Origin: Thiocystis violacea | GTDB taxonomy: Bacteria > Pseudomonadota > Gammaproteobacteria > Chromatiales > Chromatiaceae | Direction of reading: 5' to 3' | Length of the DNA: 64,000 nt | NCBI RefSeq assembly: GCF_016583575.1 | Contig: NZ_NRRG01000001.1 | Location: forward strand, 186,001 to 250,000 | Part shown: piece by piece, positions 1 to 9,020 of the stretch | Layout of the letters: the number at the start of each line of letters is the position of its first letter | Position numbering within the stretch: the stretch's first letter is position 1 | Program-made: the position numbers and the translations under genes | The notes under the pieces: generated by a model | Databases searched by the model: none | What the model was told of the DNA's origin: nothing | Seen by the model: the letters and a program-made list of their open reading frames with translations, nothing else

Positions 1-821
1 GCCTCGCCGCGCCGCAGGGCCTCCTCCATCTCGGCGCTGGCGCTGATGTCGATCAGGATGGCCCGCCACTGGGGCCTGACCTGCCGACCCATCGGCTCAA
101 GGCTGGTCTCCAAACGGATCCGGCGCGGTGCCTTGTCTTCCCATTGGAGTCGCAGTTCGCAGGACCGTGGCACGCCCGAGGACCAGAGCTCCTGTCGGCA
201 ACGGTAGAAGACGTCCTGATCCTCGGGGTGGATGAAGCGGGTCAGGGCTTGGCCGACCAGGCGCATCCTCGGAGTTTCCAGGAGCTTCGCGGCGGCGAGG
301 TTGGCCTCTTGGATCAGGCCATCCTCACCGAGGGTCACATAGCCCACCGGGGCCAAGTCATAGAGGTCGAAATAACGCGCGCGCGAGATCTCCAACTCCT
401 CCAGGACGCCTCTCAGCTCCTCGTTCTGCAACTCCAGCTCGATCTGATGCACCCGCAATTCGTGGATCAGTCGTTCGTTCGCCTCTGGCGTGAGGCCGGT
501 CGTCTCCGAAACGCTCATGGCGCCGGTCCGTGACTCGGCCCGCTGGCGCGGATTGTGCGGGGCATGGGACGGATCGGGAGCGGCGGCCGATAACCGGACC
601 TGACGCAGATACTGGATATAGCGCCACAGCGTGGCGGCGATGGCGCGGGCGTCTTCCTCGTCCAGATCCTGGGACGCTTGTGCGTAGTGGGCCCGAAGGG
701 TCTGGCTGTGCTTGTTGACGAACGCCTCGAAATCCAGCGTCCGATCGGCAATGATGGCGGCCTTGGTGTCGGGGTCGGAAGCTATTTCGCTGAAAATCCT
801 GGCTGGATAGGGGTTGAACAT
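1..821 (-). CDS. PAS-domain signalling protein with a small N-terminal module (5' part; runs off left edge)
   Basis: Reading the minus strand from the ATG at 821-819 gives one open frame to base 1, so the C-terminus is outside the window. Residues 1-70 form a helical module (includes AIIADRTLDFEAFVNKH) that aligns along its length with the separate small protein at 924-1154. After a linker comes a second Met at 518 (MSVSETTG), a coiled-coil-like stretch rich in Glu/Leu, and then a PAS sensor domain (ARYFDLYDLAPVGYVTLGED, NLAAAKLL, FIHPEDQD). PAS proteins with this N-terminal coil are usually bacterial sensor kinases or diguanylate cyclases; which output domain follows cannot be seen. The start at 821 is preferred because the upstream frame is homologous to the neighbouring gene. 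An internal start at 518 is possible. The PAS assignment is firm; the function of the N-terminal module is unknown. Confidence 0.75.
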   Translation of the reverse strand, partial: MFNPYPARIFSEIASDPDTKAAIIADRTLDFEAFVNKHSQTLRAHYAQASQDLDEEDARAIAATLWRYIQYLRQVRLSAAAPDPSHAPHNPRQRAESRTGAMSVSETTGLTPEANERLIHELRVHQIELELQNEELRGVLEELEISRARYFDLYDLAPVGYVTLGEDGLIQEANLAAAKLLETPRMRLVGQALTRFIHPEDQDVFYRCRQELWSSGVPRSCELRLQWEDKAPRRIRLETSLEPMGRQVRPQWRAILIDISASAEMEEALRRGE

Positions 822-923
822 CTCGCTAACGACCTGTTACGAATTGGCGTCCCATCAGCCGCTATCCAATGGCTCCGCGTTTTATCGGCTATCGTCTCGC
901 GCACTCAAGAAGGATGGGTTCAG

Positions 924-1154
924 TCACCATGAGGCTTGGGGGCGCAAATAATGGAATAGAGCAACGGTCGCCTGACGAGCCGTTTCTCGATCCAATGTGT
1001 ATCCACCCGCCTTTGCGTAATACTGGCGGATCGTCTCGCGATGCGTGGACACGAATTCATCGACCGCCAGGTTTTGGTCCGCGATAATCGATCCCAACCG
1101 GGCTCGGTCGGTCTCCAGATCGCGATAAATGATAGCTGGATCGAGATACGACAT
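924..1154 (-). CDS. Small hypothetical protein, paralogue of the N-terminus of the next gene
   Basis: This is a 76-residue protein beginning MSYLDPAIIYRDLETD. A longer version from a GTG at 1217 is possible, but the added 21 residues have no counterpart in the paralogue. Its sequence aligns end to end with the first ~70 residues of the PAS protein downstream: shared IIAD near residue 24, a D-E/F-FV-x-x-H core, an R-x-x-Y-A-x-A segment and a DxExAR segment before the C-terminal aromatic helix. It lies 102 nt upstream of that gene on the same strand, so the two are probably cotranscribed. No known family is recognised and no signal peptide or membrane segment is visible. The relation looks like a tandem duplication in which one copy was joined to a PAS domain. 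Confidence 0.6.
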   Translation of the reverse strand: MSYLDPAIIYRDLETDRARLGSIIADQNLAVDEFVSTHRETIRQYYAKAGGYTLDRETARQATVALFHYLRPQASW

Positions 1155-2251
1155 AATGAAGCGCACGACGGAATCAGGGTGTCTGGATTCTGCTCCCCAT
1201 ACGCACAGGACGTACACTGGGGAAGAATACTTAACCGCCAGACCCCATTGAAGGCGGAAATTTCTTTTCGTGTATGAATGGCGTTTTTGGTTTCTTTCGA
1301 CCTAAACTGATAAATTCAAGTCCCATTACCCTGAAATCATGCAACCTCATGATTTGAATATTTTTTTGCGTTTCGAAAAATTCAACGGCCCATGAAGGAT
1401 CCTGTGTAAAAAAACGGGCGCGCCTGGGCAAAAATGAGAACATCATCACGATTCGCTGCGGGGCATCCATCGCCGCCATATCGGCGACTGGATCCGCGAT
1501 AAACACGCCGCCCGACCGCCATCCCATCGTTGCTCGTTCGAATCCATCGCCCACTCCGGCGAAATCATACACGCCTATGATCCAGTTCGCGGCCCATCCG
1601 ACAGCCGGTCATCGGACTCCGGTCACAAATCGTCGATTCATCCGATTGACCTGGGTCGACCGTCCGATGGATCCGCCTGGCGTTCCTCGCGCGATGGATG
1701 TAGCCATGGAGCCGGGATCGCGATAGCGGTGTTTCGAATGAATGGAGCCGGCATCGGCACCCTGTCCGAAGGCCAGGGCCGGTCGAGAGGCGTATCCTTA
1801 GGGGTAGTGCCTCGATTCGTAGGATGGCGACAAACGAGCACTCCCGTGGGAGTGGCTTACCGCCGCGAAAAACCTCGCGTCGGCGCTCATCGCGGCTAAA
1901 AGCCGCTCCCACGAAATCCTATCGATTGGGGCAAAGATCGCACAGGATGCTCGGCGAGGGTCTCCCGCGGTTTCGCCCAGGCCCGCGCGGATGAGATGAT
2001 GCGCACCCGCCCAAGGGTCGCGGGATGCCCGGTCGGGCTGGCCGCCGTGGACGAAAGCGGGGGTTCCGCCCTGGACGATTGGCCCCTGGCGGTTCATCCT
2101 AAACATCCTGTGGTTATGTCATCATGGCGTGTCCGTTCCATGACGGCCACACGCCCGGATCCAGGAGGTTTCGCGTATCGTTGAAATTACCAGCGCCCTT
2201 ACCTTTATCTCCACCCTATCTCTCAATCGCGGATGATACTCAGGGACAACG
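1155..2251. other. Gene-poor region of about 1.1 kb
   Basis: No convincing gene is visible on either strand. The part from about 1240 to 1450 is clearly lower in GC than the rest of the window and has runs of A and T. Short open frames here lack family resemblance and good ribosome-binding sites. The only structured element I can support is the REP-like palindrome at 1846-1912. The region separates the leftward PAS-protein pair from the rightward exopolysaccharide-type operon, so it should contain promoters for both, but no clear -10/-35 pair was found. Confidence 0.6.
1846..1912. repeat. REP-like imperfect palindrome (GTGGGAG type)
   Basis: Left arm 1846-1868 (GTGGGAGTGGCTTACCGCCG...) and right arm 1890-1912 (ends AAAGCCGCTCCCAC) are inverted copies with few mismatches, separated by a 21-nt loop. 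The GTGGGAGCGGCTT...GCCGC core is the well-known form of gammaproteobacterial REP elements. Only one copy of this class is visible in the window. It sits in the gene-poor region upstream of the exopolysaccharide-type operon. Spurious open frames cross it on the minus strand. Confidence 0.75.
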
Positions 2252-2899
2252 ATGAGTCAGAACGATGAAAAAAACCGGCGCGCGCTAGAGCAAATCGCTG
2301 AAGTCAAGCGGATCCTGGGCGCGATCGAGCATTCCTTGGGGGAGCGCAGGCCGATGTCACTGCTCGTGACCAGCGCCGCGAGCGACGAGGGGAAGACCCT
2401 GTTCGCTTCGTCGCTGGCCGCGACGGCCGCGCTCCTGGGTCGGTCGCGCGTGATCGCGCTGGATCTCAATTGGCACCGGCCCGCGATGCATCGCTTCTTT
2501 GGATGCGAGCCGGCCCACACGCTGGACAGGATGCGGGAGAGCGATCTGTCGGATCTCGTCTTTACTCCCAAGGACAGCACGCTGGACGTGCTGTGCGCGC
2601 CAGTCGACCATGCCGAGCATGAAAGGCTGAACAGCGATCTGTTCGGCATCGGCCATCGTCTCGTCGACCAGGCGAAGAATGCCTATGACCTGGTCGTCGT
2701 GGACGGCGCGGCCATCTTCCCAACGAATAGAAGAATGCTCGATCCCGTCATGCTGACCAAGATGGTCGACGGTGTCGTCATGCTGGTTATGAGTGGGGTG
2801 ACTTCAAAACAGGATGTGAAGAAGGCCCATAAGATCATGGAAATCGCCGGAGCCAACATCATCGGCGTCGTCACGAATCAGCAAGCGAAGGGGGAATGA
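2252..2899 (+). CDS. CpsD/CapB-type tyrosine-kinase-like P-loop ATPase
   Basis: 215 residues. It has the MinD-like fold of the cytoplasmic half of bacterial tyrosine (BY) kinases that control polysaccharide polymerisation. A Walker A variant SAASDEGKTLFASSLA lies at about residues 41-56 (consensus S-x-x-x-x-E-G-K-T), and a Walker A'-like strand VIALDLNWHRPAMH at 70-83. VVVDGAAI near 150 is the likely Walker B. The C-terminus ends NQQAKGE with no tyrosine cluster, so self-phosphorylation of a Tyr tail as in Wzc/CpsD is not supported. It is the first gene of a three-gene run: the Wzz-like gene follows at once. Kinase first, chain-length regulator second is the reverse of the common order. Assigned by motif, not by overall identity. 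Confidence 0.75.
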   Translation: MSQNDEKNRRALEQIAEVKRILGAIEHSLGERRPMSLLVTSAASDEGKTLFASSLAATAALLGRSRVIALDLNWHRPAMHRFFGCEPAHTLDRMRESDLSDLVFTPKDSTLDVLCAPVDHAEHERLNSDLFGIGHRLVDQAKNAYDLVVVDGAAIFPTNRRMLDPVMLTKMVDGVVMLVMSGVTSKQDVKKAHKIMEIAGANIIGVVTNQQAKGE

Positions 2900-2901
2900 T
2901 C

Positions 2902-3636
2902 ATGGGTTTTCATATTCGGCGTTATCTCGCGGCCCTGAACGCGGAGAAGCGGTGGGCTCCCCTGATCCTGCTGCCACTGTTGATCTATCTGATCGGCGCG
3001 GCCTACCTGGATCGACAATACCGCGTACAACAGGATTTCTCCTACTCCGGGACGATCCTGGTCGTGAAGAATCCGGTCAGCACACTGAGTCTCGACGAGC
3101 TGATGGCGGATCCGGATCAATTGTTTCTCGATGGTTTCGCGATCTCGCGATTGCAGCAGAAAATGGAGCTGCTGCGCGATGGCGATGTTGCCCCGCGCGG
3201 CGAAGCCGATCTGCGTCGGCGCGTGCATTCGACCCTCAGCCTGGCTGGAGAGGGTGATTCGATGGCGCGGCTGAGCTATCAGGGCAACGATGGAGAACTG
3301 GGGCGCTATCTTGTGAATTACTTCACGGAACGTCTCCTGCAAAGGATCGAGGATGCGAAGGTACGTCAGACCTCGTCCATCGGCGCCGCTTCGCGATTCG
3401 AGAAATCCGGGGAGATGACCGTCAGCGCAAGTCCGGATCCCTGGAATGCGGACCGCGGGCTTCCCGCCGCAGCTATTCTTGGGCTGTCGCTGCTGGTGTT
3501 TCTCGTGCTTGTCGGGATTCGCGAGATCGCGAATCCATCATTCAAATCGGACCGGCAGATCGCGCGCTATCTTGGATTGCCGGTGCTGGGCAGCCTACCC
3601 AATGCCGAGCCGCTTGGAAGGCATTTAACAGAATAG
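2902..3636 (+). CDS. Wzz/GumC-like chain-length regulator (membrane partner of the ATPase)
   Basis: About 244 residues with the two-TM architecture of polysaccharide co-polymerases. TM1 is near residues 18-34 (APLILLPLLIYLIGAAYL), followed by a periplasmic region with a coiled segment, and TM2 near 194-210 (AILGLSLLVFLVLVGI). The C-terminal cytoplasmic tail carries LGLPVLGSLPN, the linker that in fused BY-kinases leads into the kinase domain; here the protein stops there, so kinase and membrane parts are separate polypeptides. The ATG at 2902 was chosen because AGGGGGA (2889-2895) is 6 nt upstream. An ATG at 2896 would overlap the ATPase stop as ATGA. The periplasmic part is short for the family. 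No glycosyltransferase, Wzx or Wzy gene is present nearby, so the polymer it would act on is unknown. Confidence 0.7.
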   Translation: MGFHIRRYLAALNAEKRWAPLILLPLLIYLIGAAYLDRQYRVQQDFSYSGTILVVKNPVSTLSLDELMADPDQLFLDGFAISRLQQKMELLRDGDVAPRGEADLRRRVHSTLSLAGEGDSMARLSYQGNDGELGRYLVNYFTERLLQRIEDAKVRQTSSIGAASRFEKSGEMTVSASPDPWNADRGLPAAAILGLSLLVFLVLVGIREIANPSFKSDRQIARYLGLPVLGSLPNAEPLGRHLTE

Positions 3637-3645
3637 GGTGAGCTT

Positions 3646-5139
3646 ATGAAAATCGCATGGCCTGGCGCACGATTCGGCACGGCGGCCATCGTTGCCGGCG
3701 TGATGGCTCTTGTCAACATTCAGGCGATGGGTTCCGAGCCGGGATCCATCGAACTGGAATGGGATCCGGTTCAGGATTCCCGGGTCGCTAATTACAGGGT
3801 GCATTACGGACAAAGCCCCGGCAATTACGATCAGTTCCAGGATGTGGGGATGGCGACCAGCACGACGATTTCGAATCTTGTCCCAGACGCCATCTACTAT
3901 TTTTCGGTCAAGGCGACCGATGGCTATTCGGAGGAATCGGATTTCTCCAATGAGCTGACATCCGGCCGGTTCCGCTATCTCTTCGGCACCAGCGACACCG
4001 CGTCCGGGGGCCCCTGGGTCGAGGTCGCCAACATGAAACGCAGCCATGAGCAGTTCCTGCCCGCCGAGCTGACCGAGCCCGACGCGATTCACGGTCAGCC
4101 GATCATCGCGACCGGCGACATCGATGGCGACGGTCGGGACGAGGTGGTCATAGGCTACATCGGCGCCACCGATACCAGTCCCTCGCGTGGCGGTCTGTTT
4201 CGGGTTCTCGACGACGACTTCACGCCCTTGACCTGGGGAGTCGTCTCCTGGCCGGACTACGCGGCGGCCACGGGTGACACCTACCCAGCGCTCGGTGATC
4301 TCGATGGCGATGGCCGGGCCGAGATCCTGGTCGGCCTCGGGACGGGCGGTGCCGGCCTGGTGGAGGTCTTCGCTTATTCCAACGGCGCCCTCGCGCCGCG
4401 TGGCTGGACGGAGGTCGACTGGCCCGAATACAACGCGGCCAGTGGCGCCACCTATCCCGCCCTGGGTAATCTCGATGGGGAGGGCGCGGACGAATTGGTG
4501 ATCGGCCTGCATGCCGTGGATAGCCCGGCCGGCATTCCCGGAGGCACCTTTCTGATCAAGACGGGAATCGACATCTCCCCACCAGCCGAGGGATCCACCG
4601 AGGCCGGAACGATCCAACTCTCGCCGGGTCTCCAGGGGCGCCTCCTGGCCGAGCAGGGTCTGACCTTCGAGGGCCTGTCCTGGATCGAGTATGCCCACGA
4701 CGTGGGCGAGACACGTCCGGCCCTGGGCGACCTCGATGGCGACGGCACGGACGAACTCGTCATGGGCTTCGGCGTGGGCGGCAACGGCTATCTGGAGGTC
4801 TTCGACTATACGCACGCCTCCCTGGTGTCCCTGGGTCTCATCGGCGTCAATTTCCCCAACTACAACCGACTCAACGGAGAGACACGGGCGGCCATCGGCG
4901 ATATCGATAACGATGGGCGTGGCGAGATCCTGGTTGGACTCGGCCCGGAGGGGGAGGGAGTCGTCGAGGTGATCGACGACAGCTTCGAAAGCTTCTCGTC
5001 ATCCGAGCGTTTCCAGGTCGGCGCCGAGGTGTCCGAGGCGCCCGCCGCATCCGCTCAATTCCAGGTCGGGGCCGCGAACGAAACGATCGCGAACACCGGA
5101 ACCTGGCCCGCCTACAAGCGGGAGCGAGCGACACCATAG
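3646..5139 (+). CDS. Secreted fibronectin type III / FG-GAP (VCBS-like) repeat protein
   Basis: 497 residues with an N-terminal signal peptide (hydrophobic TAAIVAGVMALV at about 12-23, cleavage probably before SEPGS). Residues 28-105 form a fibronectin type III domain (SIELEWDPVQDSRVANYRVHYG, ISNLVPDAIYYFSVKATD). The rest contains five FG-GAP/beta-propeller-type repeats, each with a calcium-loop-like D-x-D-x-D-G core: GDIDGDGRDEVVIGY, GDLDGDGRAEILVGL, GNLDGEGADELVIGL, GDLDGDGTDELVMGF, GDIDNDGRGEILVGL. An AGGGTGAG ribosome-binding site precedes the ATG and the gene follows the Wzz-like gene by 9 nt, so it is probably cotranscribed. It is likely an extracellular or outer-surface adhesion or polymer-binding protein. 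No sortase, PEP-CTERM or anchor motif is seen at the C-terminus. Confidence 0.75.
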   Translation: MKIAWPGARFGTAAIVAGVMALVNIQAMGSEPGSIELEWDPVQDSRVANYRVHYGQSPGNYDQFQDVGMATSTTISNLVPDAIYYFSVKATDGYSEESDFSNELTSGRFRYLFGTSDTASGGPWVEVANMKRSHEQFLPAELTEPDAIHGQPIIATGDIDGDGRDEVVIGYIGATDTSPSRGGLFRVLDDDFTPLTWGVVSWPDYAAATGDTYPALGDLDGDGRAEILVGLGTGGAGLVEVFAYSNGALAPRGWTEVDWPEYNAASGATYPALGNLDGEGADELVIGLHAVDSPAGIPGGTFLIKTGIDISPPAEGSTEAGTIQLSPGLQGRLLAEQGLTFEGLSWIEYAHDVGETRPALGDLDGDGTDELVMGFGVGGNGYLEVFDYTHASLVSLGLIGVNFPNYNRLNGETRAAIGDIDNDGRGEILVGLGPEGEGVVEVIDDSFESFSSSERFQVGAEVSEAPAASAQFQVGAANETIANTGTWPAYKRERATP

Positions 5140-5154
5140 GGGAAGGCCGTTCGC

Positions 5155-5189
5155 CCCCATCCAGTCCGGGAATCGCGGCTTGGATGGGG
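5155..5189. terminator. Hairpin between convergent genes (terminator-like)
   Basis: A perfect 9-bp stem, CCCCATCCA (5155-5163) with TGGATGGGG (5181-5189), encloses a 17-nt loop. It lies 15 nt after the plus-strand FG-GAP gene and 43 nt after the end of the convergent minus-strand gene. No T-run follows on either strand, so Rho-independent termination is uncertain. Confidence 0.45.
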
Positions 5190-5231
5190 CCTCCCACCCA
5201 CGACCAGCCGGTCAGGGAGTCCCTTCTCCCG

Positions 5232-5651
5232 CTAGCTCGCCCTTCCGTATTCGGCCTTCGAGCCCGTCAGATCCCAGGCGAAGGTACAGTCCAGGTGCGA
5301 CAGTACCGAGATCATGCCGCTCTCGCCGTCCTCCACCATCACCGCGACCGGCGCGCGCCGGCCGAATTGCCGATTGGCGCGTTTCACCCAGAGTCGGCGC
5401 ATCTCGGAGTTGCGCGGAAAGTAGGTGTGCAGGGCCTCTTCGATGCGGGAGAGGTAAGCGATCCGCCGATTCACCTCGGGATCGTCCGGAAAGGCTTCCT
5501 GATCGTGGAAACGGCCCAGATGCCGTGGCTTGATCGTGTCGGGCAGTCGTAGGATGAGGGCGATCTCGCGCCCCGCCAAACCCCAACCCTCCAGCAAATC
5601 CATGGTGCGCCGGGTCAGAGAGAGGCGCTCGTCGAGTGTCGATTCAGTCAT
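5232..5651 (-). CDS. MbcA/ParS/Xre antitoxin-like protein (DUF2384-type C-terminus)
   Basis: 139 residues from the ATG at 5651, which has AGGTGG about 6 nt upstream; a GTG at 5660 is less likely. The middle shows an Xre-like helical segment (LLEGWGLAGREIALILRLPD) and two Tyr/Leu-rich helices. The C-terminal part MRRLWVKRANRQFGRRAPVA-VMVEDGESGMISVLSHLD matches the toxin-binding (DUF2384) pattern: helix, L/G-x-x-P, then G-x-x-x-V-x-x-x-L. Such proteins usually pair with a RES-domain toxin; no RES gene lies beside it. It sits 82 nt downstream of spoT in the same direction and may be cotranscribed. It could be an orphan antitoxin or a repurposed regulator. Family assignment is from pattern only. 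Confidence 0.6.
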   Translation of the reverse strand: MTESTLDERLSLTRRTMDLLEGWGLAGREIALILRLPDTIKPRHLGRFHDQEAFPDDPEVNRRIAYLSRIEEALHTYFPRNSEMRRLWVKRANRQFGRRAPVAVMVEDGESGMISVLSHLDCTFAWDLTGSKAEYGRAS

Positions 5652-5733
5652 GTGGACCACCTGGGACCATGCCCGCGACCGGCGCGCCTGGGCTTCGGGT
5701 CCGAGATGGCGACGCCTGGCGCGGGTTCCAACC

Positions 5734-8073
5734 TCAGGAGCGGGTGACGCGGGTGATGCGGGTGACCAGTGGGATCAGACGCAGCCGCCGCATAATGCGG
5801 GCGAGGTGGGCGCGGCTCCTGACCTGAAGTCGAAACTCCAGGTCGGTCATCATGCCGTCCTTCTCCAGCGTCTGGACGTTGTCGATGTTGCATCCCTGCT
5901 CGGCGATCGCCCCCGCGACCACGGCCAGCACGCCGCGGCGGTTGTTGACCTCGACCCGAATCTCGGTGGCGAACTCGCCCTCGGGCTCGTTGCCCCATTC
6001 GACGTCGAGCCGTTTGTCGCGCCGGCTTTCCAGGCTGCCCAGATTGCGGCATTCCGCGCGGTGGACCACGATGCCGCGCCCCGGACTGAAGACCGCCGTG
6101 ATGGCGTCGCCCGGAATCGGACGGCAGCAGCGGGCGAAATTGACCACCATGCCCTCGGTGCCCCGAATCGCCAGACGATGGGGGTGGCCGTCCGGATCGC
6201 CACGGCCCTCGGCGACGATGTCATCGCCCTCGATGCCGACCAGCCGGCGGGCCACCAGGGTCGCCAGACGATTCCCCAGACCGATATCCCCGAACAGCTC
6301 CTCGCTGTCACGCAGGCTGGCGTCCTCCAGATAAGCCGCCAGACGGATGGGGTCGAGCGTATCCACATCGACGCCGAAGGCGCTCAACTCGGCATTGAGG
6401 AGACGCCGTCCAAAGGTCCGCGCCTCAAGCTGCTTGATGTTCTTGAGATGCCCCCGGATGTTCACGCGCGCCTTGGCCGTGACGACGAAATTGAGCCAGC
6501 CCGGATTCGGCCGCGCGCCGGGGGCGGTGATGATCTCGACCGTCTGGCCGCTGCGCAGACCCGCGCTCAGGGGCGCCATGCGACGGTCGATCCGAGCGGC
6601 GACGCAGCCATTGCCGACGTCGGAGTGGATCGCGTAGGCGAAGTCCACCACGGTGGCGCCGCGCTTGAGGCAAATGATCCGACCCTTGGGGGTGAAGACA
6701 TAGACCTCGCCGGGGAAGAGGTCGACCTTGACGTGCTCCAGGAACTCGACCGAGTTGCCGGCCTGGCGCTGCATCTCCAGGAGGTTTTGCAGCCAGTCGG
6801 CGGCGAGTGCGGTCGGACTGGAGCCCGACTGGAGCCCGTTCTTGTACATCCAGTGCGCGGCGATGCCGGATTCGGCCACCCGCTGCATGTCCTCGGTGCG
6901 GATCTGGATCTCGATCTGGATCCCCTGCGGCCCGACCAGGGCGGTATGCAGGGCCTGATAGCCGTTGGCCTTGGGGATGGCGATATAGTCCTTGAAGCGG
7001 CCTGGAACCGGCTTGTAGAGATTGTGGACCAGGCCCAGCACCCGATAGCAGGTGTCCACCCGATCCACCGTCACCCGAAAGGCGAAGACGTCGACCAGTT
7101 CGGAAAAGCCACGCGACTTGTCGCGCATCTTGCGGTAGATGCCGAAGAAATGCTTGCGACGGCCCTCGACCAGGCCCTGGATGTCCTCCTGCTGGAGCAC
7201 GCGCTTGAGGGCCGTCTCGACGGTCCCGACCATCTCGACGCGCGCCCCGCTGGTCTTCTGCACCGCCAACTGGATGACCCGGCGCCGCCAGGGCCAGTAG
7301 TGCGCGAAACCCAGCTCTTCCAGCTCGACCCGAATCCAGTTGATGCCCAGCCGATTGGCGATCGGCGCAAAGATGTCGAGCGTCTCGCGCGAGATGCGCC
7401 GGCACGCCTCGGGCGCCATGGAGTCGAGCGTGCGCATGTTGTGCAGCCGATCCGCGAGCTTGATGAGGATGACGCGGATATCGCGCGTCATCGCCAGCAG
7501 CATCTTTTGCAGACTGGCCGCCTGCGCCTCGGCGCGCGACTTGAAGTCCAACTGGGTGAGCTTGCTGACCCCGTCGACCAGTTCGGCGACCTCCTCGCTG
7601 AAGGTCTCGGCGACCTGCTCCTTGGCGATCTGGGTATCCTCGATGACGTCGTGCAGGAGCGCGGCGATCAGACACTGATGGTCCATGCGCATCTCGGCCA
7701 GGATGCGCGCCACCGCCAGCGGATGGTAGATGTAGGGCTCGCCGGATTTTCGCTTCTGGCCCTCGTGCGCCTCGGCCCCGAAGAGATAGGCGCGATAGCA
7801 TTCGCTGACCTGCTCGGGGGGCAGGTAGGTCTCCAGGTAGACGCAGAAATCGCTGATGAGGTAGCGCGCCTCGCCCGTACGCGCGCTCGGCGCGGGTTCG
7901 CCCCGCTCGGGTCGCGCCTGGACTCCGATGTCCGACAGAGGGAGTGGTGGCGCCGGCATTGGGAGCGTCCCCGCCAGGGTCGGTGGGCGGATTGGCGGGG
8001 CGGGGTGGGCGATCTCCTCGCTGTGCATGACGGCGCCCCCCGGCGGACCCTGTTCCCCCTCAGTCCTGGACAT
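5734..8073 (-). CDS. spoT: Bifunctional (p)ppGpp synthetase/hydrolase SpoT
   Basis: 779 residues, slightly longer than usual because of a ~70-residue Pro/Ala-rich N-terminal extension. Order of domains: HD hydrolase ([28 protein letters not shown] with the catalytic HD pair), synthetase ([40 protein letters not shown]), TGS domain ([20 protein letters not shown]), a conserved alpha/Zn-finger-like region ([13 protein letters not shown]) and a C-terminal ACT domain. The RFKD motif in the synthetase is the form found in bifunctional Rel/SpoT enzymes. It makes and degrades the stringent-response alarmone in the cytoplasm. The start overlaps the end of rpoZ by 14 nt, the conserved rpoZ-spoT arrangement. 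A shorter start further in is possible because the N-terminal extension is poorly conserved. Confidence 0.95.
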   Translation of the reverse strand: MSRTEGEQGPPGGAVMHSEEIAHPAPPIRPPTLAGTLPMPAPPLPLSDIGVQARPERGEPAPSARTGEARYLISDFCVYLETYLPPEQVSECYRAYLFGAEAHEGQKRKSGEPYIYHPLAVARILAEMRMDHQCLIAALLHDVIEDTQIAKEQVAETFSEEVAELVDGVSKLTQLDFKSRAEAQAASLQKMLLAMTRDIRVILIKLADRLHNMRTLDSMAPEACRRISRETLDIFAPIANRLGINWIRVELEELGFAHYWPWRRRVIQLAVQKTSGARVEMVGTVETALKRVLQQEDIQGLVEGRRKHFFGIYRKMRDKSRGFSELVDVFAFRVTVDRVDTCYRVLGLVHNLYKPVPGRFKDYIAIPKANGYQALHTALVGPQGIQIEIQIRTEDMQRVAESGIAAHWMYKNGLQSGSSPTALAADWLQNLLEMQRQAGNSVEFLEHVKVDLFPGEVYVFTPKGRIICLKRGATVVDFAYAIHSDVGNGCVAARIDRRMAPLSAGLRSGQTVEIITAPGARPNPGWLNFVVTAKARVNIRGHLKNIKQLEARTFGRRLLNAELSAFGVDVDTLDPIRLAAYLEDASLRDSEELFGDIGLGNRLATLVARRLVGIEGDDIVAEGRGDPDGHPHRLAIRGTEGMVVNFARCCRPIPGDAITAVFSPGRGIVVHRAECRNLGSLESRRDKRLDVEWGNEPEGEFATEIRVEVNNRRGVLAVVAGAIAEQGCNIDNVQTLEKDGMMTDLEFRLQVRSRAHLARIMRRLRLIPLVTRITRVTRS

Positions 8074-8362
8074 CCCGAGGCGGGTCGGCTTCGACGGTTT
8101 CCACCGCGAATTCCTCGGCCAGCGCCTGCTCCAGGGCCGCCGCCGTCTCGTCCATTTCCCGCTGGGCCTGCTGGACCATGCCGTGACTGATGTGTCCGGC
8201 GGCGATCTCGCGCAGCGACATCACGGTCGGCTTGTCGTTTTCCCACGGCAGCGTCGGCTCGACGCCATTGGCCAGTTGGCGCGCGCGCTTGGTGGCGAGC
8301 AGAACCAGATCGAAGCGGTTGTCCACATGATTGAGGCAGTCCTCAACGGTAATTCTTGCCAT
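8060..8362 (-). CDS. rpoZ: DNA-directed RNA polymerase omega subunit
   Basis: 100 residues, with the typical omega N-terminus [20 protein letters not shown] followed by [13 protein letters not shown] and the [10 protein letters not shown] helix. It helps assemble RNA polymerase and in many bacteria forms part of a ppGpp binding site, which fits its place beside spoT. It lies 10 nt downstream of gmk and overlaps spoT, so yicC-gmk-rpoZ-spoT read as one minus-strand operon. The C-terminal 25 residues are acidic and variable, as usual. Confidence 0.96.
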   Translation of the reverse strand: MARITVEDCLNHVDNRFDLVLLATKRARQLANGVEPTLPWENDKPTVMSLREIAAGHISHGMVQQAQREMDETAAALEQALAEEFAVETVEADPPRDVQD

Positions 8363-8372
8363 GCCAGTTCTC

Positions 8373-8993
8373 CTAATCGAGTGTGTTCAGTTGGTCGAGC
8401 AGTACCGCCAGGCGTGGGCGCTGACGGCTCAGTCGCTGCCGCTCGGCGAGCGTGATCGCCGCGAGGGCGTCGAGCGCCGTCTCGAAGCGATCGTTGACGA
8501 CCAGGTAATCATATTCGGCGAAATGCGCCATCTCATCGCGGGCCTGGGTCATGCGCCCCGCGATCACGGCCTCGCTGTCGGTCCCCCGGCCACGCAGCCG
8601 GTTTTCCAGCTCCGCGATGCTCGGCGGCAGCACGAAGACGCCGACCGCCGCCGGAAAGCGTTTCCGCACCTGACGCGCGCCCTGCCAGTCGATCTCCAGG
8701 ATCAGATCCCGACCGGATTCGAGGTGACGGCCGACATCGGCCGCGCGGGTTCCGTAAAGATTGCCGAAGACCTCGGCATGCTCGAGAAAGGCGCCCTGGT
8801 CGATCTCGGCACGAAATCGGTCCCGGTCCAGGAAATGATAGTGGACGCCGTCGCGTTCGCCATCGCGCGCCCGGCGCGTGGTGCAGGAGACCGACAGCGA
8901 CAGCCCCGGATCGCGCGCCAGCAGCGCCTTGACCAGGCTGGTCTTGCCGGCCCCCGAGGGCGCCGACACGATGAAGAGGATACCGTCTCCCAT
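8373..8993 (-). CDS. gmk: Guanylate kinase
   Basis: 206 residues, full length for the family. It converts GMP to GDP with ATP. The P-loop [12 protein letters not shown] is at about residues 10-21, followed by the GMP-binding region ([20 protein letters not shown]) and [17 protein letters not shown], all diagnostic. The C-terminal lid and LVVNDRFE motif are present. It lies 27 nt downstream of yicC and 10 nt upstream of rpoZ in the same operon. Confidence 0.97.
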   Translation of the reverse strand: MGDGILFIVSAPSGAGKTSLVKALLARDPGLSLSVSCTTRRARDGERDGVHYHFLDRDRFRAEIDQGAFLEHAEVFGNLYGTRAADVGRHLESGRDLILEIDWQGARQVRKRFPAAVGVFVLPPSIAELENRLRGRGTDSEAVIAGRMTQARDEMAHFAEYDYLVVNDRFETALDALAAITLAERQRLSRQRPRLAVLLDQLNTLD

Positions 8994-9020
8994 GGCTGAC
9001 TCCGAGCGTCGCGACCGCCG

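Noticed and set aside
1231-1572. 113-codon minus-strand frame in the gene-poor region
   Set aside because: No family resemblance, poor ribosome-binding site and skewed composition. It cannot be excluded but is not supported.
1565-1912. Minus-strand frame beginning inside the REP element
   Set aside because: Its first ~30 codons are translated REP palindrome, a common artefact; nothing downstream resembles a protein family.
5530-8190. Long plus-strand open frame (about 886 codons) opposite spoT
   Set aside because: It is the antisense shadow of spoT and rpoZ in GC-rich DNA; its translation is low-complexity Asp/Gly/Leu/Arg and has no family resemblance.
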